From Bin80 sp965220935 (GTDB taxonomy: Bacteria; Bacteroidota; Rhodothermia; Rhodothermales; Bin80): 64,000 nucleotides of DNA. Shown in pieces: positions 55,233-64,000 of this stretch (position 1 is its first letter; each line of letters starts with the position of its first letter). The stretch spans positions 558,001 through 622,000 of the forward strand of contig OZ244857.1 of assembly GCA_965220935.1 (NCBI GenBank), given 5' to 3'. The notes under the pieces were generated by a model. That model saw only the letters and a list, made by a program, of their open reading frames with translations, did no database searches and was not told the origin of the DNA. The position numbers and the translations under genes are program-made.

Positions 55233-56045
55233 TCAAAATTTATTCATCCCCTTTTTTCGCTCCTCATATGGCACATACTGTCGCTCAACAAGTGTACCTG
55301 CCAGTGCCTCAGATGTAATTTGCTGTAACCTATCAGTATTCCATACCTGTCGTTTTGTCATCTCTGCATCATCATTGATTAAGGTGCTGGCCATTTGAAG
55401 CAAGGATTTTTCCTTTAGAGAATAAGCCAGAGAAATTGCGAAGCTCATTGAAAAGAACACAGAATTCTCAATATACTTTTGAGCTACCTGTTTCATCCGT
55501 TGGTGTTCGGATTCGCTGAATGTACTCAACCCCCAATAATCTATCATCATGCGGATAAGATATAAACAGCTTCCTATCTCATATCGTGTCATTTCTGGCG
55601 GTGGGTCCTCAACAAACCTAAGAACAGGTTCAAAGGCTTGTCGACCAAAATCAACCATCTCGTCACCGGTTCCACACCAGGGTAATAGGGCTGGAATTGT
55701 TGATGGATCCTTTAATTCATAAACCTCGTCTACAAGGAATAGAATTGTTTCACCCTCACCCTCACTTTCGTACAGGGGAAAGTCTGCTCCTTTTTGCAAT
55801 CTAATGGATCGAATTCGATCATTTTCATTTTTGAGTGCTTGTACAAGTGTAGATTTTACGCCAGAAGTGCGCTGATCTTCGGAAAGTCTCATATAGTCGT
55901 TTAAACCATCAAATGCAACTTTATAATCTTGACTGGTAAGCTTCTGAATTATTTCCTCAGTCGTAGCAGGTGCTTGTCTCTGGGCATGAACTGTCCATAT
56001 TGAAATGAAACTCAGAAAAAAAGTGAAGATGAATTTTTTATACAT
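55233..56045 (-). CDS. Secreted protein of unknown function, intact copy
   Basis: The family is not recognised. The 270 residues begin with a clear Sec signal peptide (MYKKFIFTFFLSFISIWTVHA, cleavage likely after Ala-21 before QR). The mature part is helical with EEIIQKLTSQDYKVAFDGLN, STLVQALKNENDRIRSI, then VYELKDPSTIPALLPWCG, which resembles HEAT-like scaffold repeats. A Pro-rich turn (VEDPPPEMTRYE) precedes a second helical part. It starts 11 bases after the stop of the M15 peptidase gene, so the two were probably one transcript. A 5'-truncated copy lies just downstream. Exported location is likely; function unknown. Confidence 0.7.
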   Translation of the reverse strand: MYKKFIFTFFLSFISIWTVHAQRQAPATTEEIIQKLTSQDYKVAFDGLNDYMRLSEDQRTSGVKSTLVQALKNENDRIRSIRLQKGADFPLYESEGEGETILFLVDEVYELKDPSTIPALLPWCGTGDEMVDFGRQAFEPVLRFVEDPPPEMTRYEIGSCLYLIRMMIDYWGLSTFSESEHQRMKQVAQKYIENSVFFSMSFAISLAYSLKEKSLLQMASTLINDDAEMTKRQVWNTDRLQQITSEALAGTLVERQYVPYEERKKGMNKF

Positions 56046-56056
56046 TGTGCAGTGAT

Positions 56057-56621
56057 TTATTTGTTCTCAATATGCAAATGGCAATCGGGGTAAATCCCCC
56101 ACGGCATATGACTAAATCCAAGATCCTCAGCAATATCTGCCAATTTATGGAAATAGGTACTGTCACATCCAGTATGAATATCAACCGCAGTTCCATGCAT
56201 GTGTTGGCTATTTGATACTCCACCGACGGCACGATTTCCTGCAGGGCACCGGTATCCAGAGGTCAGTCGGATTGGGTTTTGGTTTAGATTTCTGTACTCT
56301 GTCCATGACGCTCTTGTTCATGATGCCATAAGGGCGATGTTTACCATAGTCGTTGCCGTCACTCCAACCTCCCATAAATTCGTTCCATGAAAAATTCGCC
56401 GTTGACCCCGCCGTCCGAAAACTGTAACAATTAGGCGTGAATCCCACATTTAGACTCTCATATTCTGAAATGAGATCACAGACGGCTGGCGACGAACATT
56501 CGCACTTATCTTCCTCCTTCTCATCTGGATTCTTTACATTTTCTCCACCAGCTGGGGGCGGCGTATCACCGGTCGGGTTGCCATTTCCTGTTCCAGTTCG
56601 CCCCTGATCATTATCACACAA
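56057..56621 (-). pseudogene. M15-type (D-Ala-D-Ala) peptidase, frameshifted and without signal peptide
   Basis: Two frames make one protein. The first reads CDNDQGRTGTGNGNPTGD, CECSSPAVCDLISEYESLNV and SWNEFMGGWSDGNDYGK. Around 56255 it must shift to the second: LTSGYRCPAGNRAVGGVSNS, QHMHGTAVDIH and PDCHLHIENK. SGYRCPxxNxxVGG, HxxGTAVDI and HLHI are the zinc-site and fold motifs of peptidase M15_3 (peptidoglycan-cleaving or D-Ala-D-Ala carboxypeptidase-like). The frame opens directly after the tsaD stop (TAG TTC TTG TGT), with no ATG and no signal peptide. The first Cys could once have been the lipobox Cys. A single-base error is an alternative explanation for the frameshift. Confidence 0.75.
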
Positions 56622-56624
56622 GAA

Positions 56625-57665
56625 CTATATAGTCCCATATTTACTGTCATGACGATAACGAATCTTTGCAAGTCCAAGTGGGGCATTAGCCCGAGTCTCA
56701 ATGTTTAGTGAATCTGCACCACGTTCCTTGTATAGATAATAGGCTGCCCCAGCAATCATTGCTCCATTATCCATACATAAGTCCTCTTGGGGCGAAAAGA
56801 ATTCAAAGCCTCTCTTATGTGTCTCTTGTTGCAATGCGTTACGTAAGGCTTGATTTAACGCGACACCGCCAGCCAATGTGATTTGACGGAGGTGATGCCT
56901 GTTGGCAATAAGCAAGGTTTTGGTGACGAGCAAATCTATAACGGCTTGTTGAAGGCTAGCACACAGGTCGGCTTTGTTTAAGTTAGGGTCACGATCAATG
57001 GCAGCAGTGACAGCGGTTTTTAAGCCGCTGAAGCTGAATTCGCCGTCGGAAGTGTGGAGTAGGGGTCTTGGAAAGTCATAGGCTGTGGGATCCCCCTTGG
57101 ATGCAAGCTGCTCAATTGCGGCTCCACCAGGAAGCCCAAGATTCAAGTGTCGAGCGACTTTATCAAGAACTTCACCCGCTGCATCATCACGCGTATGGCC
57201 TAATAGCTCATAGTTGCCGTGCGAAACCACCTTTAACAAAAGTGTATGCCCCCCTGCAACGGTTAGGCATAAGAATGGAAAATGAAGTATGTCTGAGCGA
57301 CCGATATAATTGGAATAGATGTGCCCTTCAAGGTGGTGGATGCCAATTAGAGGAATGTCACATGCCAGAGCAATAGATTTTGCAGCCGAGACACCCACGA
57401 CAAGTGCTAACATCAACCCCTGATGATGAGACACTGCAACCGCATCAAGATCCGAAAAAGAGACTCCCGCCTGTTTGACCGAAGATTCAAGGATATAACT
57501 GATTTTTGCGGTATGTTCCCGAGCGGCAATGGCTGGAACAACGCCTCCAAATCGTTCGTGTGCATCGTATTGCGATGCAATGACATTTGAAAGGATCCTG
57601 TCACCACTGTCTACAACAGCAACTCCTGTATCGTCACAGGATGTGTCAACACCAAGAATTAGCAT
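56625..57665 (-). CDS. tsaD: tRNA N6-adenosine threonylcarbamoyltransferase TsaD
   Basis: TsaD transfers threonylcarbamoyl from its adenylate to A37 of ANN-decoding tRNAs. The 346 residues are typical. LILGVDTSCDDTGVAVV is the N-terminal ASKHA phosphate motif. The metal-binding HxxxH is HHLEGH within PLIGIHHLEGHIYSN, and later come VAGGHTLLL, LGLPGGAAIEQLA, FSFSGLKTAV and LAGGVALNQALRNAL. It starts 2 bases after the tsaB stop, completing the tsaE-tsaB-tsaD operon. The stop is followed in the same frame by the M15 relic. Confidence 0.97.
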   Translation of the reverse strand: MLILGVDTSCDDTGVAVVDSGDRILSNVIASQYDAHERFGGVVPAIAAREHTAKISYILESSVKQAGVSFSDLDAVAVSHHQGLMLALVVGVSAAKSIALACDIPLIGIHHLEGHIYSNYIGRSDILHFPFLCLTVAGGHTLLLKVVSHGNYELLGHTRDDAAGEVLDKVARHLNLGLPGGAAIEQLASKGDPTAYDFPRPLLHTSDGEFSFSGLKTAVTAAIDRDPNLNKADLCASLQQAVIDLLVTKTLLIANRHHLRQITLAGGVALNQALRNALQQETHKRGFEFFSPQEDLCMDNGAMIAGAAYYLYKERGADSLNIETRANAPLGLAKIRYRHDSKYGTI

Positions 57666-57667
57666 GA

Positions 57668-58300
57668 TTAGGCTGAGGCTTCATGCTCTTCATACGAGGG
57701 TTGCAGATAGACGGGGGTCAACAATTTGGTGGACTCTCTGTCAAGAGCATTTACTTCTTTTGCAGCTGCAATCAATGCTTCAGGTTTAAGACGATCGGTG
57801 TTATGGTACTGATTATAATTCACGAAGCGATCAGCAAAATTGTGTCCATACTCAATGATGCGCACAGGGTCGGATTCAATCTCTTTAACAACAGAATTGA
57901 TTGGCAGAACCTTCATGCTGGATTGTTTAGATTCAGAATAGGCGGCATAATAGCAACGGTCACGACCAGCATGCATAATTCCCCAGACTGGTGCATTGGA
58001 ATGGATCGTCAACACATCTAACGTATGTATAGGAGACACTGGGATTTCAAGGACCTGCGCGAGAGTTTTCGCCGTTGTGACTCCAATGTTTAGTCCCGTC
58101 CAAGAACCTGGGCCAATCACTACGGCGATGTGATCAAGATCTTGTGGTTGGATGAAGGCCTTTTTTAGAGATGAGTCAATTTGATGATGTAAATGCTCAG
58201 CAGGTCGAGCTTGTAGCATGGATGAGCTAGAGAGTTGACCATCAGTAACCACCAAGACGGTTGTAAATGAACCAGAGGTGTCAAGCACCAGAGTTTGCAT
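57668..58300 (-). CDS. tsaB: t6A complex subunit TsaB
   Basis: TsaB is the ASKHA-fold partner that dimerises with TsaD and is needed for t6A37 formation. The 210 residues start MQTLVLDTSGSFTTVLVV, then RPAEHLHHQIDSSLKKAF and the conserved VVIGPGSWTGLNIGVTTAKT. That last segment matches the family's GPGSFTGLRIG block, with Trp for Phe and Asn for Arg. The C-terminal half is variable, as usual. It overlaps tsaE by 20 bases and precedes tsaD by 2 bases. Confidence 0.93.
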   Translation of the reverse strand: MQTLVLDTSGSFTTVLVVTDGQLSSSSMLQARPAEHLHHQIDSSLKKAFIQPQDLDHIAVVIGPGSWTGLNIGVTTAKTLAQVLEIPVSPIHTLDVLTIHSNAPVWGIMHAGRDRCYYAAYSESKQSSMKVLPINSVVKEIESDPVRIIEYGHNFADRFVNYNQYHNTDRLKPEALIAAAKEVNALDRESTKLLTPVYLQPSYEEHEASA

Positions 58301-58769
58301 AGTCTTGCAATTCTTTGATCAAGGGAAAATAGAGCCCTGAGTCCGAGAAAAAATTTAAGAATCGCTGGTTTTTATGAGTGCCTTTTGCGGTTGAGACTTG
58401 CAAAAAATCAGAAACTAGATCATACAAAAATTTTGACGCCCACTCCACAATAATGATATGGTCAGGGTTCTCAAATAACTCCTCAAAGAGGACATAATCA
58501 TTCAAAGTCAGAGCATGTAGGCGATAAAAATCAATATGAACTAGTGAGAAATCATCCAGCGGATATTCTTGAACGAGCGTATAGGCAGGGCTCGTTACAA
58601 GTGTATCAGAATGAACACCTACTCCTTCGGCAATGCCCTGAGCTAAGCAGGTCTTTCCAGCTCCAAGGGGGCCGTCAATGCCCACAACAGATGGTATAGG
58701 AAGCGATTGCCCAATCATCCTGCCCAAGGATCGGGTTTCAGAAGGATCAGAAGTGAGTAGCTCAACCAT
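58281..58769 (-). CDS. tsaE: t6A complex ATPase TsaE
   Basis: TsaE is the P-loop ATPase that resets the TsaB-TsaD complex after each cycle. The 162 residues have Walker A GPLGAGKT (33-40), then SPAYTLVQEYPLDDFSLVHI, DFYRL and IIVEWASKF, all family landmarks. The frame overlaps the start of tsaB by 20 bases. The t6A set in the window lacks TsaC/Sua5, which makes the adenylate and must be elsewhere. The DUF4399 gene is divergent across a 78-base gap that must hold the operon promoter. Confidence 0.95.
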   Translation of the reverse strand: MVELLTSDPSETRSLGRMIGQSLPIPSVVGIDGPLGAGKTCLAQGIAEGVGVHSDTLVTSPAYTLVQEYPLDDFSLVHIDFYRLHALTLNDYVLFEELFENPDHIIIVEWASKFLYDLVSDFLQVSTAKGTHKNQRFLNFFSDSGLYFPLIKELQDYANSGA

Positions 58770-58847
58770 TGCAGAACAGAATTTTTATATTGATACGCGT
58801 TATGATGTTCATGGTTTGTAATCTTGGTGTATATTTAGGCGAACCTA

Positions 58848-59321
58848 ATGACAACAATGATGAAATTGATCTGGATTCTATCGTTAATTTTTCTCGTTTC
58901 TTGCCAAAGAGCTTCAGAGGTACCAACGACAATTGATGAGCCCCCTGTAGAGCAGGACATACACCGTACATCGCCTGAAAATGCCTTGGTCTATATCATT
59001 GAACCTGAAGATGGCGCCGTGATTCCACCAGGGACTGTAACAGTAAAATTTGGTCTTTCAGGCATGGGAGTTGCACCAGCGGGAGTCAATTTTCCTAATT
59101 CTGGGCACCACCATCTGTTAGTCAATGCAATGGACTTGCCAGCCATGGATATGCCCATTCCAACTGACTCCAGCCATCTTCACTTTGGGTTAGGGCAAAC
59201 TGAGGCAGACCTTGAACTAGACCCAGGCGTGTACACACTGCAGTTAATCCTAGGCGATTTTGCCCACATTCCTCATGATCCTCCAGTAATTTCGGAGCCT
59301 GTCATGATCACTGTTGAATAA
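58848..59321 (+). CDS. DUF4399 lipoprotein
   Basis: This 157-residue exported lipoprotein has signal MKLIWILSLIFLVSC with Cys about residue 19. The domain reads IIEPEDGAVIPPGTVTVKFG, GMGVAPAGVNFPNSGHHHLL, PIPTDSSHLHFGLGQTEADL and GVYTLQLILGDFAHIPHDPP. This is the DUF4399 pattern, with clustered histidines (HHHLLV and HLHFG) that could bind a metal. The function is not established. The ATG at 58848 is followed by an in-frame ATG at 58857 and another at 58860; the last gives the tidiest signal peptide. Confidence 0.85.
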   Translation: MTTMMKLIWILSLIFLVSCQRASEVPTTIDEPPVEQDIHRTSPENALVYIIEPEDGAVIPPGTVTVKFGLSGMGVAPAGVNFPNSGHHHLLVNAMDLPAMDMPIPTDSSHLHFGLGQTEADLELDPGVYTLQLILGDFAHIPHDPPVISEPVMITVE

Positions 59322-59378
59322 TGCTGATCCGTGGCTTGGTAAGTGACAAGGTAATTCAGCCATAGTTCGTGACCAACT

Positions 59379-60818
59379 ATGATTGATACAGGCGTTCAGC
59401 AAGGGGGGACGATTTTATGGCTCCGCAGGGATTTGCGGTTAATTGATCACCCTGCGTGGAGTGTCGCACTAGAAAAAGGTGGCCCCGTGTGGCCAGTATT
59501 CATTCTTGATCCTTTGATTGAACTGACTTATGGGGCTGCACCAAAATGGCGCCTGGGGGAGAGTATCAAATCGCTTGATTCTACTTTGAAGAAATATGGT
59601 AGTCGGCTGATCCTTCGCAGGGGAGAATCTGCGGAAGTGATTCAGAGCTTGGTCACAGAGACGGGTGCTTCTCGGGTGGTTTGGTCAAGACTTTATGATT
59701 CAGAGTCAATTCATCGGGATGGTGAAGTTGGTGTTGCCCTTAATGATCGGGGCATCACGTTCAAAGAGGTGAATTCCAGTTTATTATTTGAACCTTGGAC
59801 GGTGACCACCCAAACGGGTAGCTACTACAGAGTCTACACGCCTTTCTGGAGAGCAGTTCAGCACCGAGAAATTCCAGATCCACTGACGGCACATTCCGAT
59901 TTATCACCACCTTCAATTTGGCCGCATAGCGATCACCTCTCTGACTGGAATTTAGGTGTTGATATGAATCGCGGTGCTCGTATCGTATCACGGTTTGCCA
60001 GAATTGGTGAGGATGCCGCGCATCATAGACTAAATCAATTTATTGATCAATCTATCCACGAGTATAAGTCATCAAGGAACTTTCCATCAAAGGAATCAAC
60101 CTCTAGACTATCGGAAAACCTTGCTTACGGAGAAATCTCTCCCAGAGTCATTTGGCATGCAGGAATGAATGCGATGAATGCTTCTGAAAATGTCCGTGAG
60201 TCAGAGCATTTCTTGAAAGAAGTGGTCTGGCGTGAATTTGCATATCATCTTCTGTATCATACCCCGCATATAGTCAATAAAAACTGGAGATCAGAGTGGG
60301 ACAATTTCCCATGGCGAAATGATAATGAGGATGCTGAGCAGTGGCGAAGGGGAATGACAGGGATTGAAATGGTTGATGCAGCGATGCGGGAGATGTATGT
60401 CACAGGGACGATGCATAATCGCACTCGGATGATTGTAGCAAGTTTTTTAACAAAGCATTTGATGACGGGGTGGACAGTAGGGCAGGCGTGGTTTCGAGAA
60501 TGTTTGATTGATTGGGATATCGCTGCCAATTCTATGGGGTGGCAGTGGACAGCGGGGTCGGGGCCTGATGCGGCTCCCTATTTTAGGGTATATAACCCAG
60601 AGATGCAGGCGCAAAGATTTGATCCAGATCACACATATAGAGATAGGTTTATCGCGGAGGGTAGATTAGTTCCCCATGAGGACGGTTTGAGTTTTTTTGA
60701 TGCTGTACCCCGATCGTGGAATCTCTCACCTGATCAGCCATATCCATCTCCCATCATTGATTTAAGTGTTGGTCGGGCGAGGGCAATGGAAGCATATAGA
60801 CAGTATAAGCAGGCATAG
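59379..60818 (+). CDS. phrB: Deoxyribodipyrimidine photolyase
   Basis: This flavoprotein splits cyclobutane pyrimidine dimers using blue or near-UV light. The 479 residues are normal for class I. The antenna-binding N-terminal domain begins ILWLRRDLRLIDHPAWSVAL. The FAD-binding C-terminal half contains EVVWREFAYHLLYHTP, NWRSEWDNFPWRNDNEDAEQ with the family's W-x(6)-G-x-P-like loop altered, MTGIEMVDAAMREMYVTG, MHNRTRMIVASFLTKHLM, and IAANSMGWQWTAGSGPDAAP. The Asn in MGWQWTAGSGPDAAPYFRV favours repair enzymes. A cryptochrome of the photolyase family cannot be fully excluded. It starts 57 bases after the DUF4399 stop, so the two may be cotranscribed. Confidence 0.92.
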   Translation: MIDTGVQQGGTILWLRRDLRLIDHPAWSVALEKGGPVWPVFILDPLIELTYGAAPKWRLGESIKSLDSTLKKYGSRLILRRGESAEVIQSLVTETGASRVVWSRLYDSESIHRDGEVGVALNDRGITFKEVNSSLLFEPWTVTTQTGSYYRVYTPFWRAVQHREIPDPLTAHSDLSPPSIWPHSDHLSDWNLGVDMNRGARIVSRFARIGEDAAHHRLNQFIDQSIHEYKSSRNFPSKESTSRLSENLAYGEISPRVIWHAGMNAMNASENVRESEHFLKEVVWREFAYHLLYHTPHIVNKNWRSEWDNFPWRNDNEDAEQWRRGMTGIEMVDAAMREMYVTGTMHNRTRMIVASFLTKHLMTGWTVGQAWFRECLIDWDIAANSMGWQWTAGSGPDAAPYFRVYNPEMQAQRFDPDHTYRDRFIAEGRLVPHEDGLSFFDAVPRSWNLSPDQPYPSPIIDLSVGRARAMEAYRQYKQA

Positions 60819-60909
60819 TATTGTAATGGCTAGTGTAGTGTTACGATTAAAATGTAGATTATAAAGCAGGCCTTTTAGGCACTGTACGCACTAATCAATC
60901 TAGAAGATT

Positions 60910-61885
60910 ATGCGTGTATCTGTTAGGATTGAGTTGTCTGATTTGAGGCGAAGAAAATTAGAGCGCTGGTCTCTTCTCGGAGGGTGTCTCAAGACTAAAA
61001 GAGCGGCCTATGATTATTTTGATGACGGCGAGCGGTTAATCAAACAGGGAGGTCACTTGCAATGATCTTGTCATAGTTCAGAACAGGGTCTGCCAACGAG
61101 AGGATAGACGGGATTCAAAAAGAGCGCCCTCGTGGAGGAAAGTTTCAAAGCATCACGCGGAGTTGAGACGTGAGATCATCCGCCGTACAACGCCGACTGT
61201 TGCACCCGATGCAACGCACCGGTCTATGGTCAGGCACACAGTTTTGTACACCGCTTGTGGCCATCGTGTGGTCTTAAACCTCATTTAATCAGCACATTTA
61301 AGGTAAGCAAAGCCCCGAGTAGAAACTTCAAAATGTTGTCGGGTTGTATCTGAACCGCCCGAGAATGCGGTCATGTTTAGCTTTGATGAAAAGAGTCCAT
61401 TCAGGAACTTGATAGAACTCAACCCGAGTTACCATTGAAGAATGGTCAAACAATGATGCACAACTATAAGCGCCATGATACGATCAATCTTTTCATCGCA
61501 CTGAAAATCGCATCGGAGAAGCCTACAAGAGACATCGTCATCAATAGGTACTGAAATTCTCAAGACAGTGTGCATAGTGTCCCTAAAAATCAGGAGATCC
61601 ACATGATATTTGACAACTTTCAACCTATGCAAAAGTGCTGGAACGGATTGAGCGGAAGAAACGTATTTTTCCACACTTTATCTAGATCAGTTCATCGTGG
61701 CTCAATCTCGTGGAACGCTTCCTTTGTACTCTGACCGACATAGACTACGCTACTAGTTAATGTCGGTTCCTCAACTAGAACAAGTGCTAAAAGATTACAC
61801 TGCCACCAACAACGAGAATCCAAAACCTTTGGTTTGGACGAAGTCAGTAGAACTGAAGTTAACCCTATTTTCAATTTCCAGAAGG
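60910..61885 (+). pseudogene. IS630-family transposase relic
   Basis: The pieces, in several frames, are RVSVRIELSDLRRRKLERWS, PRGGKFQSITR and RREIIRRTTP with DATHRSMV, then FVHRLWPSCGLKPHLISTFK. After these come LNRPRECG or PPENAVMFSFDEKS (first catalytic Asp), RTQPELPLKNGQTMMHNYKR and a segment with MIFDNFQPMQK (second Asp). The end is PQLEQVLKDYTATNNENPKP then LVWTKSVE. This order, ending in the Glu-containing region, is the IS630 (Tc1/mariner-like) layout. Stops and shifts throughout show it is dead. The bases between phrB and 60910, and 61886-61974, show nothing else. Confidence 0.78.
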
Positions 61886-61974
61886 TCCAGTATTTCCAGA
61901 AAATTTGAGAATTTTTGACTACAATCTGGAGGATTATCTGCCAGAAAGACGCTTCAACCTGACGAATAGATCAC

Positions 61975-63753
61975 TCAGGAGAGTTTGATATTCAGGAGTT
62001 TTAGCGCCTTCATTTGGGTCGGATTGTAATCCTCAAACAAGGTCACTTCGGGAGAATTATCGGTTGTGATTTTCGGAACGCCCACTACACGACTCAACCC
62101 AGACAAAGTTTTCATCACCGACTCATAACTCATGGCGGTTTCGCCATCTGATGTCGTCTTGTTTTGCGCTTTCTCTTTGGCTTCATCTGAGCGCTTGGCT
62201 GGCGAGACCATGTCTTTTCTTTGCGCTCTCTTGAGTTGCAAATCATCTTCTGCAAACAACATGGGCGCGAGCTTCTGACGGAGGTGGTACTCTACATAAT
62301 AGGCCAACATACATAAAAAGATATGCGCAATGACCCGATGTTCATTGCGATGATGAATCGGGCGTACGCGCAACGACATGGATTTCATGGTTCTAAATGC
62401 CCATTCTACCGAAGATAAACGCTTGTAATCGGAGACTAATGTCTCGGGGGTCTTTTTCACACTTGACCGAATGGCATACACGCCGTCCAAGAGTTCGGCT
62501 TTTTTAATCGCTTGTTCATTGCGGCTATAGGTAAAATGCCCCTCCTTAATGTCACCCAGATTGTAGAACCTCTTTAATTTGTGTTTGCCCACAACCTTCT
62601 GGACGCGCATGCCAATTTTGGCTTCGTTTTTTAATCGGCACGGCGTCGCCGTGATGGCTTTGATAATCTTGTTAAGTCCCTCATCCGCTTTGTCCAACAA
62701 TGCATCCCGTGTTTGCTTGCTCTTGGCCGCTTGTAAGGGGTTCTTGCACAGAATCAGGGTTTCATCTGGATACAAATCACACTCTAGTTCCACCAGATTC
62801 TGCTGATCAAACAAACTCATCTGAATTTCCTTCTGCTCTATAACCTCACGCATTTCCTTTTCCCGCCGCTGCTCTTTTTCTTGGTGATCTACCACCTTTC
62901 GGATCTCCCTCTTTTGCATACCCGTGATCCAATCCAGCCCCACAGGTATGATCTCCTCTTTAATCTGCTTCTGCTTCAATAACCCCCGATCTCCAACCAA
63001 TATAACATGCTTTAATCCAAAGGACTCTTGAATCTTAGTGATCTGACATCCAAGCGTTGCAGTATCGGCGGTATTGCCTGGAAAGACCTCTACCGAGACG
63101 GGGCGTCCCTCTGCATCGGTGATCAGCCCATAAACGACTTGTTTTTTGCCTTTTTTCTTATCTCGGTTATGGCCAAACTCCGCGAAGAAATTTTTCTCCC
63201 CTTCCACATAACTACTGCTGACGTCATAGAGTACCATCCCCCCTTCTGTCAAATGCCGTTTGGCTAACGTGCACTCAATGTCGGCTTTGCACTTGGCCAG
63301 CTGATCCATGGCTTCATACAAGTCATCCTGATCAACGTACTTGAGGTTCAGTTCTTCGTTGAGGGTATCGGCAGCGGTCTCTTGATTGAGCATGGTACTG
63401 GTCCGGAGTTTGCTGGCCGGGTCTAACACGCGGGCGGCAATCATCCCAAGCACCAGGCGACGAAAGCGTGAGTTCTTTGGGGCAATCAGGTCATGGATCT
63501 TGAGTTGGGTCATCATGCCCAGGACTGCGGCCACATGACCGTGGGGTTTGCTACTTCGAATCTCAAAGGCGTCTTTGATGGATTTGACCGCCGTGCCACC
63601 TTTCAAGAGGGTGCGAATGCCATCAATGATAGCCTGTGGGAGACGGGTAAGATTGGTGACGGTGAATTTAACGGATTTACCATCAATCCATTTGGATTCG
63701 CGAATGAGCCAAGTTGGCTTGGAGTTACGGTTGGGTATTTGTTCAACATACAT
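61975..63753 (-). CDS. IS1634-family transposase, intact
   Basis: This 592-residue DDE transposase has an unbroken frame. Landmarks are VLYDVSSSYVEGEKNFFAEF with the first Asp, KQVVYGLITDAEGRPVSVEV, HVILVGDRGLLKQKQIKEEI (second Asp) and the final RLSSVEWAFRTMKSMSLRVR with the catalytic Glu. The tail VRPIHHRNEHRVIAHIFLCM is typical of IS1634. It is not a close copy of the broken IS1634-like transposase at 12.5-14.3 kb. The start ATG is at 63753. The right side of the element may run past the window edge; terminal repeats were not paired. It sits next to an IS630 relic. Confidence 0.9.
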   Translation of the reverse strand: MYVEQIPNRNSKPTWLIRESKWIDGKSVKFTVTNLTRLPQAIIDGIRTLLKGGTAVKSIKDAFEIRSSKPHGHVAAVLGMMTQLKIHDLIAPKNSRFRRLVLGMIAARVLDPASKLRTSTMLNQETAADTLNEELNLKYVDQDDLYEAMDQLAKCKADIECTLAKRHLTEGGMVLYDVSSSYVEGEKNFFAEFGHNRDKKKGKKQVVYGLITDAEGRPVSVEVFPGNTADTATLGCQITKIQESFGLKHVILVGDRGLLKQKQIKEEIIPVGLDWITGMQKREIRKVVDHQEKEQRREKEMREVIEQKEIQMSLFDQQNLVELECDLYPDETLILCKNPLQAAKSKQTRDALLDKADEGLNKIIKAITATPCRLKNEAKIGMRVQKVVGKHKLKRFYNLGDIKEGHFTYSRNEQAIKKAELLDGVYAIRSSVKKTPETLVSDYKRLSSVEWAFRTMKSMSLRVRPIHHRNEHRVIAHIFLCMLAYYVEYHLRQKLAPMLFAEDDLQLKRAQRKDMVSPAKRSDEAKEKAQNKTTSDGETAMSYESVMKTLSGLSRVVGVPKITTDNSPEVTLFEDYNPTQMKALKLLNIKLS

Positions 63754-63858
63754 GGACAGGATAAATTATTTGTGAGTGGATAAGAATGCCTAAATATATG
63801 ACATAAAATGATACAAAACACAAAAAACACAGGCTTTTTACATGGACAGGTTAAATTA
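63751..63858. repeat. 18-base direct repeat before the IS1634 transposase
   Basis: CATGGACAGGATAAATTA (63751-63768) recurs as CATGGACAGGTTAAATTA (63841-63858), 17 of 18 identical and 90 bases apart. The first copy spans the transposase start codon on the minus strand. It could be a transposase binding site or a small duplication. The remaining bases to 64000 are AT-rich without a gene. Confidence 0.6.
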
Positions 63859-64000
63859 CGCAAAAAAAGTGCAAAAAATCGATAAATAAGCCCTAAATCC
63901 ACTAAAAATGCCCCAAATATCCCTAAATGAGCGGATATTAGGGAAGAAAAATGAGGAAAATCCCGTTAAACCCAGTGAATCTGATGATTTTTAGGGTTAA

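Overview
The window looks like a chromosome segment of a Bacteroidota-related bacterium, most likely the Rhodothermota/Balneolota side of the FCB group. Three things support this: the C-terminus of a TonB-dependent receptor at the left edge, a large fibronectin-type-III protein ending in a type IX secretion (YPNPF-type) sorting domain, and the absence of Shine-Dalgarno motifs before most starts, with AT-rich leaders instead. This is a judgement by eye; no database search was possible. Base composition is moderately AT-rich and many mobile elements are decayed, which suggests relaxed selection.

Layout. 0-6 kb: receptor end, pckA and a long-chain acyl-CoA synthetase on the minus strand, then moaC-floA on the plus strand. 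6-10.4 kb: a very large secreted FN3/Calx-beta/Ig protein. Its signal peptide lies in another frame, across a run of ten C. 10.7-11.5 kb: a hepT-mntA toxin-antitoxin pair. 11.7-15.4 kb: an ISAzo13-like transposase relic cut in two by an IS1634-like element with recognisable inverted repeats and target duplication. 15.7-24.9 kb: ordinary housekeeping genes on the minus strand (a CorC/PspA envelope operon, deoA, rpmE2, uvrB, ilvE, a glycosyltransferase). 25.3-27.1 kb: a small membrane protein and decayed DNA, including a dead DNA methyltransferase. 27.1-32.1 kb: a translationally coupled htrA / lipoprotein / AAA-ATPase operon and a T4 Rnl1-like RNA ligase.

32.3-40.2 kb is an accessory island. 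It holds two direct ISL3-family copies, one interrupted by an ISNCY-type element and the other by an IS110/IS1111-type element. They flank an AT-rich cargo of a broken gene and a large helical-repeat protein whose end runs into the second ISL3 copy. 40.2-46.5 kb carries sugar metabolism (galK, class I aldolase, an FAD oxidoreductase, tRNA-Arg, a KDG-kinase-like sugar kinase, a DASS transporter). 46.8-51.7 kb is one giant gene for a single-chain Type ISP restriction-modification enzyme. 52-64 kb has xylB, IS relics, a partly duplicated secreted-protein locus with a frameshifted M15 peptidase, the t6A operon tsaE-tsaB-tsaD, a DUF4399 lipoprotein, a photolyase, an IS630 relic and an intact IS1634-family transposase.

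Together the genes describe a heterotrophic, light-exposed cell with gluconeogenesis and sugar use (pckA, aldolase, galK, xylB, kdgK), envelope stress control (PspA, HtrA, flotillin) and several defence layers (Type ISP enzyme, HepT/MntA, an RNA ligase, a dead methyltransferase). The most unusual items are the poly-C frameshift before the giant secreted protein, the cargo between the ISL3 copies, the AAA ATPase without a visible partner, and the nested insertion sequences whose original reading frames can be rebuilt base by base.
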